DNA of 64,000 bases, from NCBI GenBank assembly GCA_030123525.1, contig CP126125.1, positions 3,534,001 through 3,598,000 of the forward strand. Reading direction: 5' to 3'. The notes beneath the pieces are model-generated. The model did no database searches, was not told the DNA's origin, and saw only the letters and a program-made list of their open reading frames with translations. The first letter of the stretch is position 1; each line of letters opens with the position of its first letter. The DNA is from ELB16-189 sp018266435 (GTDB lineage: Bacteria > Bacteroidota > Bacteroidia > Cytophagales > Cyclobacteriaceae). This document shows positions 43,907 to 55,400 of the stretch, in pieces. Position numbers and translations under genes: made by a program.

Positions 43907-44779
43907 TTAATCAACATTCAAAATCTCTTTCACATTTGCTTTGATTGCCGCGGTTAACTCATCGGTGGGCAAATCGTTGATATCCTGGCCAAATGGGTCT
44001 TCAATCTCTTCAGCAATCAGTTCTACACTTAATAACACAAAAGCTACCAGTAGCACAACCGCAATAGTATAGTACCCCAGCGTAGGGATAAACCCAAAAG
44101 GCAACGTAATGATGTAGATGAAAATAAATTTTTTGATGTACATGGTGTAAGAGTACGGGATGGGGGTTTTCTTAATTCGTTCGCAAGATCCCATCAGGTC
44201 AACAAAATCTTTCATCTCCTTGTCAAAATTGGTGAGGTGAAAACCGGTAATAACATTTTTTCTGAAAAGTTCCTCTATTTTTAAATACATGGCCGTGGCT
44301 ATCCGGTTGGGCTTGTGGGCAGCTTGCTTCAACTGCCCAAGAAATATTTTGTTGTTTATTTCCATGTCGTCTGGTACCACCCCTTTACGTAAATGTTCTT
44401 TTGTGGCCCACATAAAATGGCTGATCATTTCAGCAAACCATTTTCGGTCTTCTTCCATTCCCTGACCTAACACAGCGTTTAGTTTCATGGCAAAATTGCG
44501 TGAGCTGTTAACCAAGCTACCCCACAGTTTCCTTCCCTCCCACCATCGTTCGTAGGCTGAATTAGTGCGAAATACCAAAAACAAACCCAGCACGATGCCA
44601 AGCAACGAGTGAACAGTGGTAAAAGCCGGAAGGCTTTTTAAAAAAGTTAATTCCAAATAACAACAAGTTGCCGTAAACAAACCCATAAAAATGAGTGCAG
44701 GCAACAACGTTTTCAGCACTTGCTTGCTGTATGAGTGAAAAATCAACTCAACCCAAACTTTAGGATTATAGTTTACCAT
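43907..44779 (-). CDS. Bestrophin family ion channel
   Basis: The 290-residue bestrophin-like (UPF0187/YneE) protein probably forms a pentameric anion or cation channel in the cytoplasmic membrane. Characteristic parts are 'TVHSLLGIVLGLFLVFRTNSAYERWWEGRKLWGSLVNSSRN' (in parts), 'LTNFDKEMKDFVDLMGSCERIKKTPIPYSYTMYIK' (in parts) and 'EEIEDPFGQDINDLPTDEL'. Four hydrophobic segments are visible, around 23-40, 48-66, 213-232 and 236-256. It lies 5 bases after thyA on the same strand, so it is probably co-transcribed. Confidence 0.92.
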   Translation of the reverse strand: MVNYNPKVWVELIFHSYSKQVLKTLLPALIFMGLFTATCCYLELTFLKSLPAFTTVHSLLGIVLGLFLVFRTNSAYERWWEGRKLWGSLVNSSRNFAMKLNAVLGQGMEEDRKWFAEMISHFMWATKEHLRKGVVPDDMEINNKIFLGQLKQAAHKPNRIATAMYLKIEELFRKNVITGFHLTNFDKEMKDFVDLMGSCERIKKTPIPYSYTMYIKKFIFIYIITLPFGFIPTLGYYTIAVVLLVAFVLLSVELIAEEIEDPFGQDINDLPTDELTAAIKANVKEILNVD

Positions 44780-44784
44780 AAAAA

Positions 44785-45579
44785 TTAAACAGCGATGGGA
44801 GCTTTAATGGAGGCATGTGTTTGATAGTTTACTATCTCAAAATCATCAAACTCATACGCAAAAATAGAATCAGGTTTTCGTTTGATTTTTAATGTTGGCA
44901 ACATAAACGGCTCGCGAGAAAGTTGAAGCTTAGCTTGCTCAACGTGATTGGAATACAAATGCACATCGCCCCCCGTCCACACAAACTCTCCCAAAAGCAA
45001 ATCGGTTTGTTGAGCCACCATTTCAGTGAGCAACGCATAACTGGCAATATTGAACGGTACTCCCAGAAAATAATCGGCACTGCGTTGATAAAGTTGACAT
45101 GACAATTTTCCTTCAGCTACATAAAACTGAAATAAGGCGTGGCAGGGTGGCAGTGCCATGTTATCAACCTCAGCCGGATTCCAGGCTGAAACAATGTGCC
45201 TGCGCGAATCGGGTTTTGTTTTTAACTGGTGGATGACATTAGCCATCTGATCAATTTTTCGCCCATCAGGAGATGGCCAGCTGCGCCACTGACTTCCATA
45301 TACCGGGCCGAGTTCACCGTTTTCATCAGCCCATTCATCCCAAATTGTAACTCCGTTATCTTTCAAGTATTTGATATTCGTTTCGCCTTTCAAAAACCAA
45401 AGTAATTCATATATAATGGAACGTAGATGAAGTTTTTTGGTGGTCACCAACGGAAAACCTTTGGCTAAATCAAATCGGAGTTGTCTTCCAAAAACAGATT
45501 TTGTACCCGTGCCGGTGCGGTCGGTTTTGGTTGCTCCGTTTTCCAAAATGTCTTTCATCAAATTAAGGTACTGTTGCAT
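44785..45579 (-). CDS. thyA: Thymidylate synthase
   Basis: ThyA methylates dUMP to dTMP with 5,10-methylene-tetrahydrofolate. At 264 residues it has exactly the length of the E. coli enzyme, and the catalytic Cys is also C146 in 'ALPPCHALFQFYV'. Other motifs are 'DRTGTGTKSVFGRQLRFDL', 'RRHIVSAWNP', 'QRSADYFLGVPFNIASYALL' and 'GGDVHLYSNHVEQ'. A folA gene is not adjacent here, although thyA and folA are neighbours in many bacteria. Transcription probably starts in the gap to 45624. Confidence 0.98.
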   Translation of the reverse strand: MQQYLNLMKDILENGATKTDRTGTGTKSVFGRQLRFDLAKGFPLVTTKKLHLRSIIYELLWFLKGETNIKYLKDNGVTIWDEWADENGELGPVYGSQWRSWPSPDGRKIDQMANVIHQLKTKPDSRRHIVSAWNPAEVDNMALPPCHALFQFYVAEGKLSCQLYQRSADYFLGVPFNIASYALLTEMVAQQTDLLLGEFVWTGGDVHLYSNHVEQAKLQLSREPFMLPTLKIKRKPDSIFAYEFDDFEIVNYQTHASIKAPIAV

Positions 45580-45620
45580 GAACTCAATTTTTATGCAAAT
45601 AACTTAACAGAACGCAAACA

Positions 45621-45651
45621 AAAAAGCCCTGACGTTTCCGCCAGGGCTTTA
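45621..45651 (-). terminator. Terminator after the first paralogous lipoprotein gene
   Basis: AAAGCCCTG at 45623-45631 and CAGGGCTTT at 45642-45650 form a 9-bp stem. The A-run on the left gives Ts on the minus transcript. It separates this gene from thyA. Confidence 0.85.
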
Positions 45652-45678
45652 CCTACCTCACCAACCCCTCAAAATCTT

Positions 45679-46620
45679 TTAGTTGCCATCACCACTAATG
45701 GTAATTGTCTTGGTTTTACCGTTATAGGCAATGGTTACCGTATTCGTACAAGATGTTGAACTGCCGCTGCCAAAAGTAAAGGTGTAAATATTGGGAGAAG
45801 ACGAACCTGCATTGGTTACAGATAAAGTCTTCGCTCCTGACTGTGGAAAATAATATCCGGTGAATACACATGCTGCTGAATACACTATGTCAGAAGTAAT
45901 ACTCATATTATACGATGCACCTTTTCGGGTTGTGCCATTAGCAGTACCCCCTTTTTTATGGGTTAAAGTAGATTGGCCAAGGTTCGTCCATACAATAGTC
46001 CACACAGAAGTATAAGTAGCTGTACGGGTTGCCGTAGAGTTGTCTGCAAAGGTAAACGTCAGTGCCTGGGGCGTTGTATGGCTATGTGTGATAACCCACG
46101 TGCCAACAGTGGTGGTTGAATCTACCGAAGTAACCGTAACCAGAATGGTACCGGTAAGAGAAATCTTGTTGCGCGAATAGTTGTTAAAACTGATGCTCCG
46201 TGTTGAGCCTTCTTGGAATCTTTTGCCAGAGTAAGTAATAACAATCTGGCCTGAGCGTGTAATGCCATCCGCTCCGGTAGTACCCGATCCAAAATCAATG
46301 GTAATCGTTCCAGTAGGATCGTCTTTTGTACCTGTTCCGTTAATCGTAATAGTTGCTCCCTTCAGACGGCCGTCTTTGCCGCTTAGGTCAATCGTCCACT
46401 CCATACGGGCTTGAGCCAACTGCGTATCTGTTACATTGTCCATTACGGAATTGGTCAAATCGCTGGCTTCGTTGCTTTGCGAAGCAGAAACCGACTCAGA
46501 GTTTACATTTTGTGTATCGGTGACGCTCAGCGGATTGTCATTGCTTTTGTTGCACGAGGCGAGCATGATCATACCCGCCACTACAGCTGCCGATAATCCT
46601 TTCATCATTGTTTTCTTCAT
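45679..46620 (-). CDS. Lipoprotein, first of a paralogous pair
   Basis: The 313-residue protein has a lipoprotein signal with the lipobox 'IMLASC' (Cys at about residue 23). An Asn/Ser-rich stretch follows, 'TDTQNVNSESVSASQSNEASDL', then a beta-rich Thr/Ser domain with 'RLKGATITINGTGTKDDPTGTITIDFGSG' (in parts), 'GQIVITYSGKRFQEGSTRSISFNNYSRN' (in parts) and the end 'NTVTIAYNGKTKTITISGDGN'. The gene immediately upstream encodes the same plan throughout. I do not recognise the family; surface exposure is inferred. The genes are separated by their own terminators, so each is probably transcribed alone. Confidence 0.75.
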   Translation of the reverse strand: MKKTMMKGLSAAVVAGMIMLASCNKSNDNPLSVTDTQNVNSESVSASQSNEASDLTNSVMDNVTDTQLAQARMEWTIDLSGKDGRLKGATITINGTGTKDDPTGTITIDFGSGTTGADGITRSGQIVITYSGKRFQEGSTRSISFNNYSRNKISLTGTILVTVTSVDSTTTVGTWVITHSHTTPQALTFTFADNSTATRTATYTSVWTIVWTNLGQSTLTHKKGGTANGTTRKGASYNMSITSDIVYSAACVFTGYYFPQSGAKTLSVTNAGSSSPNIYTFTFGSGSSTSCTNTVTIAYNGKTKTITISGDGN

Positions 46621-46680
46621 TTTGATTTGGAGTTTTAGTTTTGTTGTGTAAGAGTTTAAAAGTTACACAAGGTTTAATTA

Positions 46681-46722
46681 TAAAATAAAAAAACAGGTAA
46701 CCAGTGCCCGGTTACCTGTTTT
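46681..46722 (-). terminator. Terminator after the second paralogous lipoprotein gene
   Basis: ACAGGTAACC (46693-46702) and GGTTACCTGT (46710-46719) form a perfect 10-bp stem. An A-run to the left yields Ts on the minus transcript. Confidence 0.88.
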
Positions 46723-46726
46723 AGCG

Positions 46727-47662
46727 TTAGTTTCCTTCCGGGTTAAAATTAATTTGTTTTAGTCTCCCTCTTATAGTTATGGTGATTACATCAGAACATG
46801 TACCGTTTCCATAATCAATCGTGTACGTTTCATTACCTACCGTTATCACTTTGGTGCCACTTACCGGAATAAATATTTTGTTGATGCGACAAGAAGCTTT
46901 CTCAACAATATCTTTAGTAACCTGCATGGTGTATGTTTCTCCGTTTTTGCATGTGCCTTTTGCCTGGCTAAAAGAGTTATCCACGGGGTTTTTTGTCAGG
47001 GTAATCCACTCATCAGTCAACGGAGATGGCGTGCGTACCCACTCGCGGGTGATCGTATGCTCTCGGGTAATAAATTTACCATCGCCAAACGTAACCTTGC
47101 CACTGTCTAGCACTGACTTAAACAGCAAATATTGTGATGTGTCAGCCTGCTGAGTGGTTAATGTTAAGTTACCTTCAATGTGTATATCGTTGCGATAGAA
47201 ATTAACCAACCGGATGTTATAGGTAGACCCGGGCATCCATCTCCTTCCTGAGTAGGTGATGATAATTTGACCTTTGCGTCTTACTCCGTGCGAGTCGGTA
47301 CAAGTTGATGATAAGGAGTCGTAGTTTATCACAATGCTGCCTGACGGATTTTGTTTTGAGCCTGTACGGATAATGGTGACTACCGCACATTGCAACCGCT
47401 CATCCCAATTCACCAAATTTCTTAATACATAGCCTGATTCTCTTGCCCCGGCCAACTGAGAAGTAGATATGGCCCCCATCGTGCTGGTAGCAATGTCGCT
47501 TGCCTCATTGGTGTACGTTGCTGCAGCTGCCTCGGTGTTTACATTTTGTACATCATTTGCATTGAGTACATCACTGTCTTTCTGACAGGAGACCAACGCC
47601 ACGAAGAACCCCACCACCCAAGCAGCCCAGCTCTTCATTCTAAACAAGCTTTTGTTTTTCAT
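46727..47662 (-). CDS. Lipoprotein, second of a paralogous pair
   Basis: The 311-residue protein has a signal with 'VALVSC' as lipobox (Cys at about residue 26), followed by 'NDVQNVNTEAAAATYTNEASDIATS', which lines up with the neighbour's leader. Shared features include 'VVTIIRTGSKQNPSGSIVINYD', 'GQIIITYSGRRWMPGSTYNIRLVNFYRNDI' (in parts) and the end 'VITITIRGRLKQINFNPEGN'. Compared with its paralogue it has more cysteines (such as 'QCAVV', 'STCTDSHG', 'GTCKNGE', 'ASCRIN'). The function is unknown. The conserved leader and terminus in both copies suggest a maintained structural role. Confidence 0.75.
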   Translation of the reverse strand: MKNKSLFRMKSWAAWVVGFFVALVSCQKDSDVLNANDVQNVNTEAAAATYTNEASDIATSTMGAISTSQLAGARESGYVLRNLVNWDERLQCAVVTIIRTGSKQNPSGSIVINYDSLSSTCTDSHGVRRKGQIIITYSGRRWMPGSTYNIRLVNFYRNDIHIEGNLTLTTQQADTSQYLLFKSVLDSGKVTFGDGKFITREHTITREWVRTPSPLTDEWITLTKNPVDNSFSQAKGTCKNGETYTMQVTKDIVEKASCRINKIFIPVSGTKVITVGNETYTIDYGNGTCSDVITITIRGRLKQINFNPEGN

Positions 47663-47770
47663 AAAGGTTTTTAGTTTTTTGTTGCTTGGAAAGGTTTTTA
47701 CCTGATTGGTTTAATTGCCCGAGTAAAAAAGGTGAGATTTTTAATTTTAATGCAATTTTATAATAATTTA

Positions 47771-48421
47771 ATGCAAAGGCCTTTTTTGTTCATCTGCTGG
47801 ATTGTTTTGGCAAACCCTGTACTGGCTCAATTAAAAATTGCCAAACTGAAGTATAACGGAGGTGGCGATTGGTATGCCAATAAAACTGCCTTGCCCAACC
47901 TGATCAAGTTTTGTAATAAAGAACTAAGCACTCATCTGCAAGAAGAAGAAGATATTGTTGAAGTAGGCAGCCCATCAATTTACAACTACCCCTATGTGTA
48001 CATGACCGGCCACGGAAATGTGGTCTTTTCTCCGGCTGAAGCAGAAAACCTCAGAAATTATTTATTGAGTGGCGGATTTTTGCATGTAGATGACAACTAC
48101 GGCCTCGATAAGTTTTTCAGGTTGGAGTTGAAAAAAGTATTCCCTGAATCAGAATTGGTTGAAATCCCCTTCTCTCACCCCATTTATCATCAAAAATTTG
48201 AATTTGAAAAAGGGCTTCCCAAAATACATGAACACGATGGAAAGCCTGCCCAGGGATTTGGTATTTTTCATGAAGGCAAGCTTGTTTTATTTTATTCTTA
48301 TGAATGTGACCTGGGAAATGGCTGGGAAGATCAACGAATTTATAACGATCCTGAAAGCAAACGGCAAGAGGCGCTGAAAATGGGCGCCAACCTCATTTCA
48401 TTTTGTTTTACTTCAATGTAA
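47771..48421 (+). CDS. DUF4159 domain exported protein
   Basis: The ATG at 47771 opens a good signal peptide ('RPFLFICWIVLANPVLAQ') and gives 216 residues; a GTG at 47732 would bury it. The mature part is a DUF4159 domain, a fold related to class I glutamine amidotransferase-like and ThuA-like proteins: 'AKLKYNGGGDWYANKTALPNLIKF', 'YPYVYMTGHGNVVFSPAEAENLRNYLLSGGFLHVDDNYG' (in parts) and 'ELVEIPFSHPIYH'. Homologues often lie near MoxR/VWA genes in Bacteroidota; none are here. The function is unknown. Its 3' end meets the convergent PorP/SprF gene 14 bases on. Confidence 0.85.
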   Translation: MQRPFLFICWIVLANPVLAQLKIAKLKYNGGGDWYANKTALPNLIKFCNKELSTHLQEEEDIVEVGSPSIYNYPYVYMTGHGNVVFSPAEAENLRNYLLSGGFLHVDDNYGLDKFFRLELKKVFPESELVEIPFSHPIYHQKFEFEKGLPKIHEHDGKPAQGFGIFHEGKLVLFYSYECDLGNGWEDQRIYNDPESKRQEALKMGANLISFCFTSM

Positions 48422-48435
48422 GTTAAGTAGTCAGG

Positions 48436-49464
48436 CTAGTTCCAGAAACCCGGTTTGTTATTAAACGTGGGGCAAGGAATCAGGCGATTGCGTTTCTTCA
48501 CTCCTCGATGCAGAGGCTTGGCTGCAAATTCGTAAATAAGCGATATTTCATGTGCACCTCCAGCCGAAGTAGCCAGCGGAGAAATAGTAAAATCATAGCT
48601 ATACCCAATCGTAAAATCCTTAAGATAGATTCCCAGTAAGAAGATGACAGCATCTTGCTGCACAGAACCAATCACACTTTTCTGGTAAGGCTTGCCTCTA
48701 TACCAAAAGCCAATCGAAACAGGATCTACGTGATAATTGATTCCCACATCCATCTGGGTAATCCCCGACTGATTGCGGAAAACAAATGAGGGTGTGAGGT
48801 AAGAAGGGCGATCGGGCGAGCGCAAGCCGTTCATTAAATTTAATCTCGCACCAAAATGGATAGTCGTTTTCATTCCCAGCCTGTCCACCTCATTTAATAC
48901 CGAAACATTCGGCTGGTTCATATGGCTGAAAGACGCGCCAAACCAAAGTGTTTTACTATACAACAGAAAACCAGATCCAAAATCAAAATATTGCTGGTTT
49001 CCCAATTTTTGTAAAGCCGGATCAAGAGAACCAGCAGCGCCATACGTAAGCTGATCGCCCAGTATAAGTTTTGAACGATCAAGTCCATTCATACCATAGC
49101 CAAAATAAAGCCCGGGTGAAAAGACAATCTTTTCATTCAGCCTTACTTTGTAACTGTAGGTTAAACCAAAGGTAGTGGTGCGCCACCCGGCCGATCCCAT
49201 TTTATCCGTACTGGCTATTACCCCAAACCCGCTTCTCAGTTCATCTACCCAGATATCATAGCTCGCCATGAATGTATTAAAAGCCTGCGGAAGGTTGGGC
49301 CACTGAATGCGGTTATTCACCACCAATCTTTGCTGAGGTGTGATGCCGGTAAAACCGGGATTGAGGTATAACGGTGCCTGATAGTATTGAGAGAATTGAG
49401 GATCTTGAGCAGATGCTGCAAAAGAGCTGACACAAATACAAAATACGACCCAAATACTTTTCAT
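48436..49464 (-). CDS. PorP/SprF family type IX secretion membrane protein
   Basis: The 342-residue outer-membrane protein has a signal peptide (about 1-19, 'VVFCICVSSFAASAQ') and then the signature opening 'DPQFSQYYQAPLYLNPGFTG'. Further family features are 'NNRIQWPNLPQAFNTFMASYD', 'VIASTDKMGSAGWRTTTFGLTYSYK', 'FDFGSGFLLYSKTLWFGASFSHMNQP' (in parts) and a barrel end 'SYDFTISPLATSAGGAHEISLIYEF' (in parts). In Flavobacterium johnsoniae SprF is needed to secrete the giant adhesin SprB and is encoded next to it; here the giant gene lies 20 bases upstream on the same strand, implying one transcript. Confidence 0.95.
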   Translation of the reverse strand: MKSIWVVFCICVSSFAASAQDPQFSQYYQAPLYLNPGFTGITPQQRLVVNNRIQWPNLPQAFNTFMASYDIWVDELRSGFGVIASTDKMGSAGWRTTTFGLTYSYKVRLNEKIVFSPGLYFGYGMNGLDRSKLILGDQLTYGAAGSLDPALQKLGNQQYFDFGSGFLLYSKTLWFGASFSHMNQPNVSVLNEVDRLGMKTTIHFGARLNLMNGLRSPDRPSYLTPSFVFRNQSGITQMDVGINYHVDPVSIGFWYRGKPYQKSVIGSVQQDAVIFLLGIYLKDFTIGYSYDFTISPLATSAGGAHEISLIYEFAAKPLHRGVKKRNRLIPCPTFNNKPGFWN

Positions 49465-49484
49465 CTTCTCAAATATAATAGCTT

Positions 49485-52400
49485 TTAACGGATCAAAGTA
49501 ACGTCACCCACTTGTGTAGTTCGCTGTTGATCTGACAACCGAAGGGTAAGCTTATACACATACACACCCGCATGCATCAGCCTGCCATTTTGGTCATAGC
49601 CATCCCAACCCACCGTTTGATTATTGCTTTCAAAAATAAGATTACCCCAACGATCATAAATCTGTAGGTTGAATTCTTCCACACCTTTTACCTGAGGCAA
49701 GAAAATATAATTATTGGCATCATTGGTACCACCGGATATGCCTCCGCTCGGGCCGGCTGTGCTGGGAGTAAACGCGTTGGGTATTTTAGCCACCCCACCT
49801 TGTTTGGCCAGTATTTTTTGTTGTGATGTATCGCGGCAGATGATACCACCCCCGTGGTCGTTCGATGCAATGAGTGAAATCGTAAATACTCCGGGGAACT
49901 TATAGGTATACGTTGGTTCAAAGTCGGTTGAATTATTTCCATCTCCAAAATCCCAATTAAATTCAGTTGCACCAAAACTGTTGTTGATTAACTTCATTGG
50001 AGTATCGGGCACATAAACCGTGGGTGGATTTGCCAAAAATACAGCCTGCGGTTTATCGTACACTATGAATGGTCCTTGCACCAACGTATTATGTTGGCCT
50101 GTTTTTGAATACACGGCCGTGAGCGATATATAGTATTCACCGGGTTGTGTAATCGTGAATACCGGAAGTGGTGCCGTGGACTGGCCAACAATATTATTAT
50201 TCTTATCAGTTACCTGCCAATTGCTTTCATCTCCACCCGAAGTATTTTGTGTAACCGTCAACGATGAGGGGAAACATGCAGCAGGAGGTGTTGCTTGAAA
50301 TGCTGCCACAACAGGTGCCACCAGAATATTAATGGTTTGAGTGGTCATCTTAGCAGAGCAAGAAAGCCCTGCCGCATTGGGTGATAAGTTCGTAACTGTC
50401 AGTGATATTATTTTTCTTCCCGGTGAGGAATAATTGACGGAGAAATTGGGGCCTATGTTATTAACTGAATCCGGTGCTGAATCTACGCCAAAATTCCACA
50501 CATAACTGTACTGAGCAGCATCTTGCGGAGTAGAGGTATTGGTAAACGTAACTGTAGAATTTCCGCCTGAAAACTGTGGAACTGTACCCACTGTAAACGC
50601 TGCCGTTAATTGAGGAAACACATTGTAGATGACTTGGCCAGTCAATGATTGAGGGCACCCTAAGTTGTCTTTCATGGACACTAAGTTATACGTAGTATTA
50701 GTGGTAGGGCTAATCGGTATAGCTTTAAAATTAGATACCTTGGTTAGTGTCACATTACTTCCGTCATTATAAACTAATGTAAATGGAGCCTGGCCATTTA
50801 ACTGCACCTGCAAAAAGTCTTTCGTGCCTGCACAAATATTATTGACCGGATCATTTAAAAATTTCGCCTTCAATTGAGCTCCAGCCTGAATGTTTACCGT
50901 TTTTTGCAAGCCCGGGCAAAACGTAGGTGCCGGACCAGTAGGCGTAATGTAGTAGCCAAAACTATCGGATGAAAAACTTAAAGTGTCGCTTACTGCCGCT
51001 ATACTTATTGCTGCCGAAGAGTTAGCACCCGCTCCGGAGGCCGATCCGGATAGAGGAACTCCCGAATTATTAGGATCAACCGTCCAGGCATAGTTCACTC
51101 CCGTTACCGCACTTGTTAACGGTATATTCAAGGGTGCACCATAACAAACTACTTGTGTTGCGGGCAAAGCCAAAATAGTAGGGGTTGGATTAACCGTTAC
51201 ATTAACCACCACGGGGGTGTTCGTACAATTTGCTGCCTTGGGTGTAATGGTATAGGTAACAGTTGACGGAACGCTTCCGGTGTTTCGCAGCGATTGCATG
51301 ATAAGATCGCCCGATCCTCCTCCTGCGCCAAGCACAGAGCCCAAAGGTGCAATAGATGTAGTCCATGTGTTTATCGTTCCAATCACATTTGATGATAACG
51401 AAATATTTACAGTACTGTCGCTGCAAATAGGTGCTTGCGAAGTAGCCGTAAGAACCGGCAACGGATTTACATTCAGGGTGATGCTGGTGTTATTTCCTAC
51501 ACAACCTAAACCGCCATTGACCACGGGCTGCAATACATACGCTACGGTTTGCTGGGATACAGTAGTGTTATTCCATGCGTCTTTAATTGATTGACCCACG
51601 GTATAGAAAGCAGCAGGAACTGCAGGAGCCGTTTGCACCATTCCGCCTGTGGGTGTAGAACTGATCACATTAAACCGAATCGTTCCGGCCGATGGGTTTG
51701 TAGGTGAAGTCAACACTACGTTGCTCGGTACCTGAGAGCAAACGGTTTGAATCAACGGAGTGGCTATAAGTTTGGGCAACGGATCCACGGTCACAACAAA
51801 ATTGACTGCCTGGCTGGAGCATCCGGATCCGCCTGCTGCGCCATTGGAAACTGCTGTGATTGCATAAGTAACCGTACCCGCGTTGTTTGCCGTATTGACA
51901 AGATTATCGGTAATCGTTCCGGGTGGAAGATTGCTTACCGCAGGAATAAATCCTGAAATAGAACCTCCAAGGCTCGAGGTAGCTGTGTAACTAAATGAAA
52001 TGGAAGCTGCTCCTGTTGAAGGAATAGTTGGTGAACTCAACGCGATATTGGTCTGGGTATTACTGCAAATACTCTGTGTCAATGAAGCAGGCACTACCGT
52101 AGCTTTAATCGTTGGCTCAACTGTTACCACAATGTTTCCTGTCGGGCCAACACAACCTCCTGTTGATACCGGTGCAACTGTGTACGTTACTGTTAATGTA
52201 CCGTTGGTTGAATTGGTAAATTTATCTCCTTGAATTTCCGAACTGGTGACCCCATTTCTTGGTGATCCCGTATTTCCAGCTGTTTGAGTAAGCCCAGCCT
52301 GAATGACGATGTTGGTAATGTTATACCCATTCGGGCTGGCCGCAGGCACACTGGTGGGCGTGGTGGCAAATACTACATTGGTAGCGCTGGTTGAACAAAC

Positions 52401-55400
52401 CGTAGTATTTAAGCCTGCCAAGGCCGGTGCCGGGTTAACCGTAAGCGTTACAGTCTGTGATAAGCCTTTACATAAACTGGCCGTAACCGGAACAATCGTA
52501 TAAACTACATTTAACGGAGAGTTGGTTGTATTGGTAAATACATCGTTGGCTAAAAAATTATTAGTTGAGTACGTACCTAATCCCACATTTGTACCGGCCG
52601 GAGTCAATCCTCCGGGTGTCAGAATCTGGTTCAGGTTATACTGTGATATAGCAGCCGACCCTCCAGCTGGCCCAAGCACCACCCCAGAAGCTACATTGCT
52701 ACATACCGTGGCCAACCCGGGTACCATAATAGGCTCGGGGTTTATTGTAACCAAAATGGTTTGGGCAAGCCCCTGACAACCCGATGCACTGATGCCCAGA
52801 ATACTATATGTTACTGTTACCGCTCCGCTGGTTGTATTGGTGTAGGAATCATTTTTGATCAGCGAAACTCCACTGGTCGTTCCCACCACCGTATTTGAAG
52901 GATTGGCGGTAATCGTTCCCGGAACTGTAACCGCTTTCAACTGATAGTTTAATGCCCCTATGGATGTACCATTGGTTGTGAGTAACACATTGGAAACATC
53001 ACGGCTGCAAACTGTGTTGCTCAATGCGGCCACTACCGGTTCAGGATTTACCGTAACTGAAATATTGAAAGGTGCGCCCGTACAACCGGCTGCCGATTTG
53101 GGAATAATTTGATATACTACTTTCAATGAAACCGGGCCTACATTGTTGTACACATCATTTTTAATAGCATTTGCACCCAGTGTAGTACCTGTGGTGGGCG
53201 AACCGGTCAACCCGGCATCTTGGCTTACCAGTGACACATTGTAAGATGTTGCAGCTACCGAAGTACCATTTGTATTTAGTACAATGTTGGTTGGATTAGG
53301 TGACGTAGCATTATTACTGCAAATTGTTTTAGGTGAGAGTGTAGGATCCATCACCGGCTCCGGATTGATAGGCTGGATAATCGTAAATGTTGTACCTGAA
53401 CATGGCCCTGCACTCGGGGTAATGGTGTACGTTGCATTCAGTGCCGCACCGGTTAAGTTGGTCAGATTATCCGCAATATTGCCAGAACCTGTTCCTGTAC
53501 CACCGGTTAAACCGGCATCGTACACGGCTGTCCAGGCAAACGTAGCTGTTACCCCATTAGTAATTTGAGATTGTGGATTAATGGTAAAGGCATTATGCGA
53601 ACAAAGAGCCGCCTGTGTATTATTGGCTCCAACAGGTGTTGGATTAATGACGACAATATAATTGAATGGTTGCCCCTGACAATTGTTGACAGAACTAAAG
53701 GGCGTAATCGTGTAGGTAAGAGTTGCCGGACTACCTGTGTTATTAACATAGTTATCAGTGATGTTAGCAGCTGAAGCAACGGTTCTATTGGCAGCCGGTG
53801 GAACCCCGGGGTTATTAGTGGCCACAGTATAGGTAAACACAGAATTAACACCATTGGTGATTTGAGATACAATGCTGTGATTTAATGTGGTAGCGCATTG
53901 CGGATCAGTGAAATTATTACCCACAGGTTCGGGGTTAATCGTGAGCGTAATGGTTTTATTTCCACCCAGGCATGAAGCTCCACTCATAGGAGCAACAACA
54001 TACGTTACTGTTTGTGAAAAATTATCTATGTTTTTAAAAACATCAGATGCTAAATAACTAGCGGCAACACCCGTAGCCGGTACAACCGCATTTCCTCCGG
54101 CTGCTACCAATGTACCCCCTACAGTAATTGAAACAATGTTGTAACTCGTTGCTGCTACAGACGTACCGTTGGTAGTCAGTAGCAATCCGGTAGCCACGCT
54201 GCTGCAAACGGGGGCATCCAGGGTCGGAATCACCGGCTCAGGATTAATCATGATCGTGATTATCTGGGGCTGCCCCTGGCAACCTGCTGCACTAAATGGC
54301 ACAACGGTATACGTCACAGAAAGTGCAACCCCACCTGTATTGGTGTATTTATCCAATGCCAGATAACTTGCTGCCACATTCGTAGCCGGTACAATTACGT
54401 TAGACGGTGATGGAGTTAACCCGGCAGTAATGTTTCTTGCTGTAATAGAATAGTTAGCGGCTGATGCAGATGAACCATTTGTGTTCAGAGTCAACCCGAT
54501 GTTTGCCTGACTGCATACCGTATTATTGAGAAAAGTAGAAACAACAGGCTCCGCATTAATCGTCATAGTGATAACCTGCGGATTACCCAAACAACCGGCT
54601 GCACTTACCGGAACTACCGTATAAGAAACTGTAAGGGCAGAGTTGGTGGTGTTGGTATAGGTATCATTTTGTAAGTAGGTACTCACAACTCCTGTTGCCG
54701 GAACAGCTGCATTTGATCCCCCGGCCACTAAACCTGCCTGGATACTGATAGCCGTTATGTTATAATTCGCTGCGGCCACTGAGGTACCATTGGTTGCCAA
54801 AACTAAATTAACCGGAGAACGACTGCACAATGTATTGTTGAGGGTAGTAGCCACAACCGGTTGTGGATGAATGGTGACACCTATGGGCATCGATTGACCG
54901 GCACAACCTAATGAACTTACCGGCACCACGGTATATGTAACGGTTAAATCACCAGCACCTGTATTCGTGAAATCATCACCAGCTAAATAATTGGCATTAA
55001 CACCGGAGGCAGGCACTACGGCATTCGTTCCGTCTGCGGTCAATCCGGGTGGGATAGAGATAGCCGTAATGTTATAATTCTGAGCCGTTACCGATGACGC
55101 ACTGGTGGCTAATAACAAACCTGTAGCCACACCACTGCATTGTGTAACCGGTGAAACATTTAATACGGGTTTAGGATTAATCGTAATGGTGATGGTCATC
55201 GGGGTGCCCGCACAATTAGCTCCACTAACCGGCACCACGGTATAGGCAACATTAAGTGGCGCGGTTGTAATGTTATTAAATTTATCGGCCGACAAATACG
55301 ATGCCGCTACCCCGGTGGCGGGTACTGTGGCATTGGCTCCGGCAGGTACCAACCCCGGAGCAATGGTTCGAACTGTGATGTTGTAATTCAGTGCAGCAAC

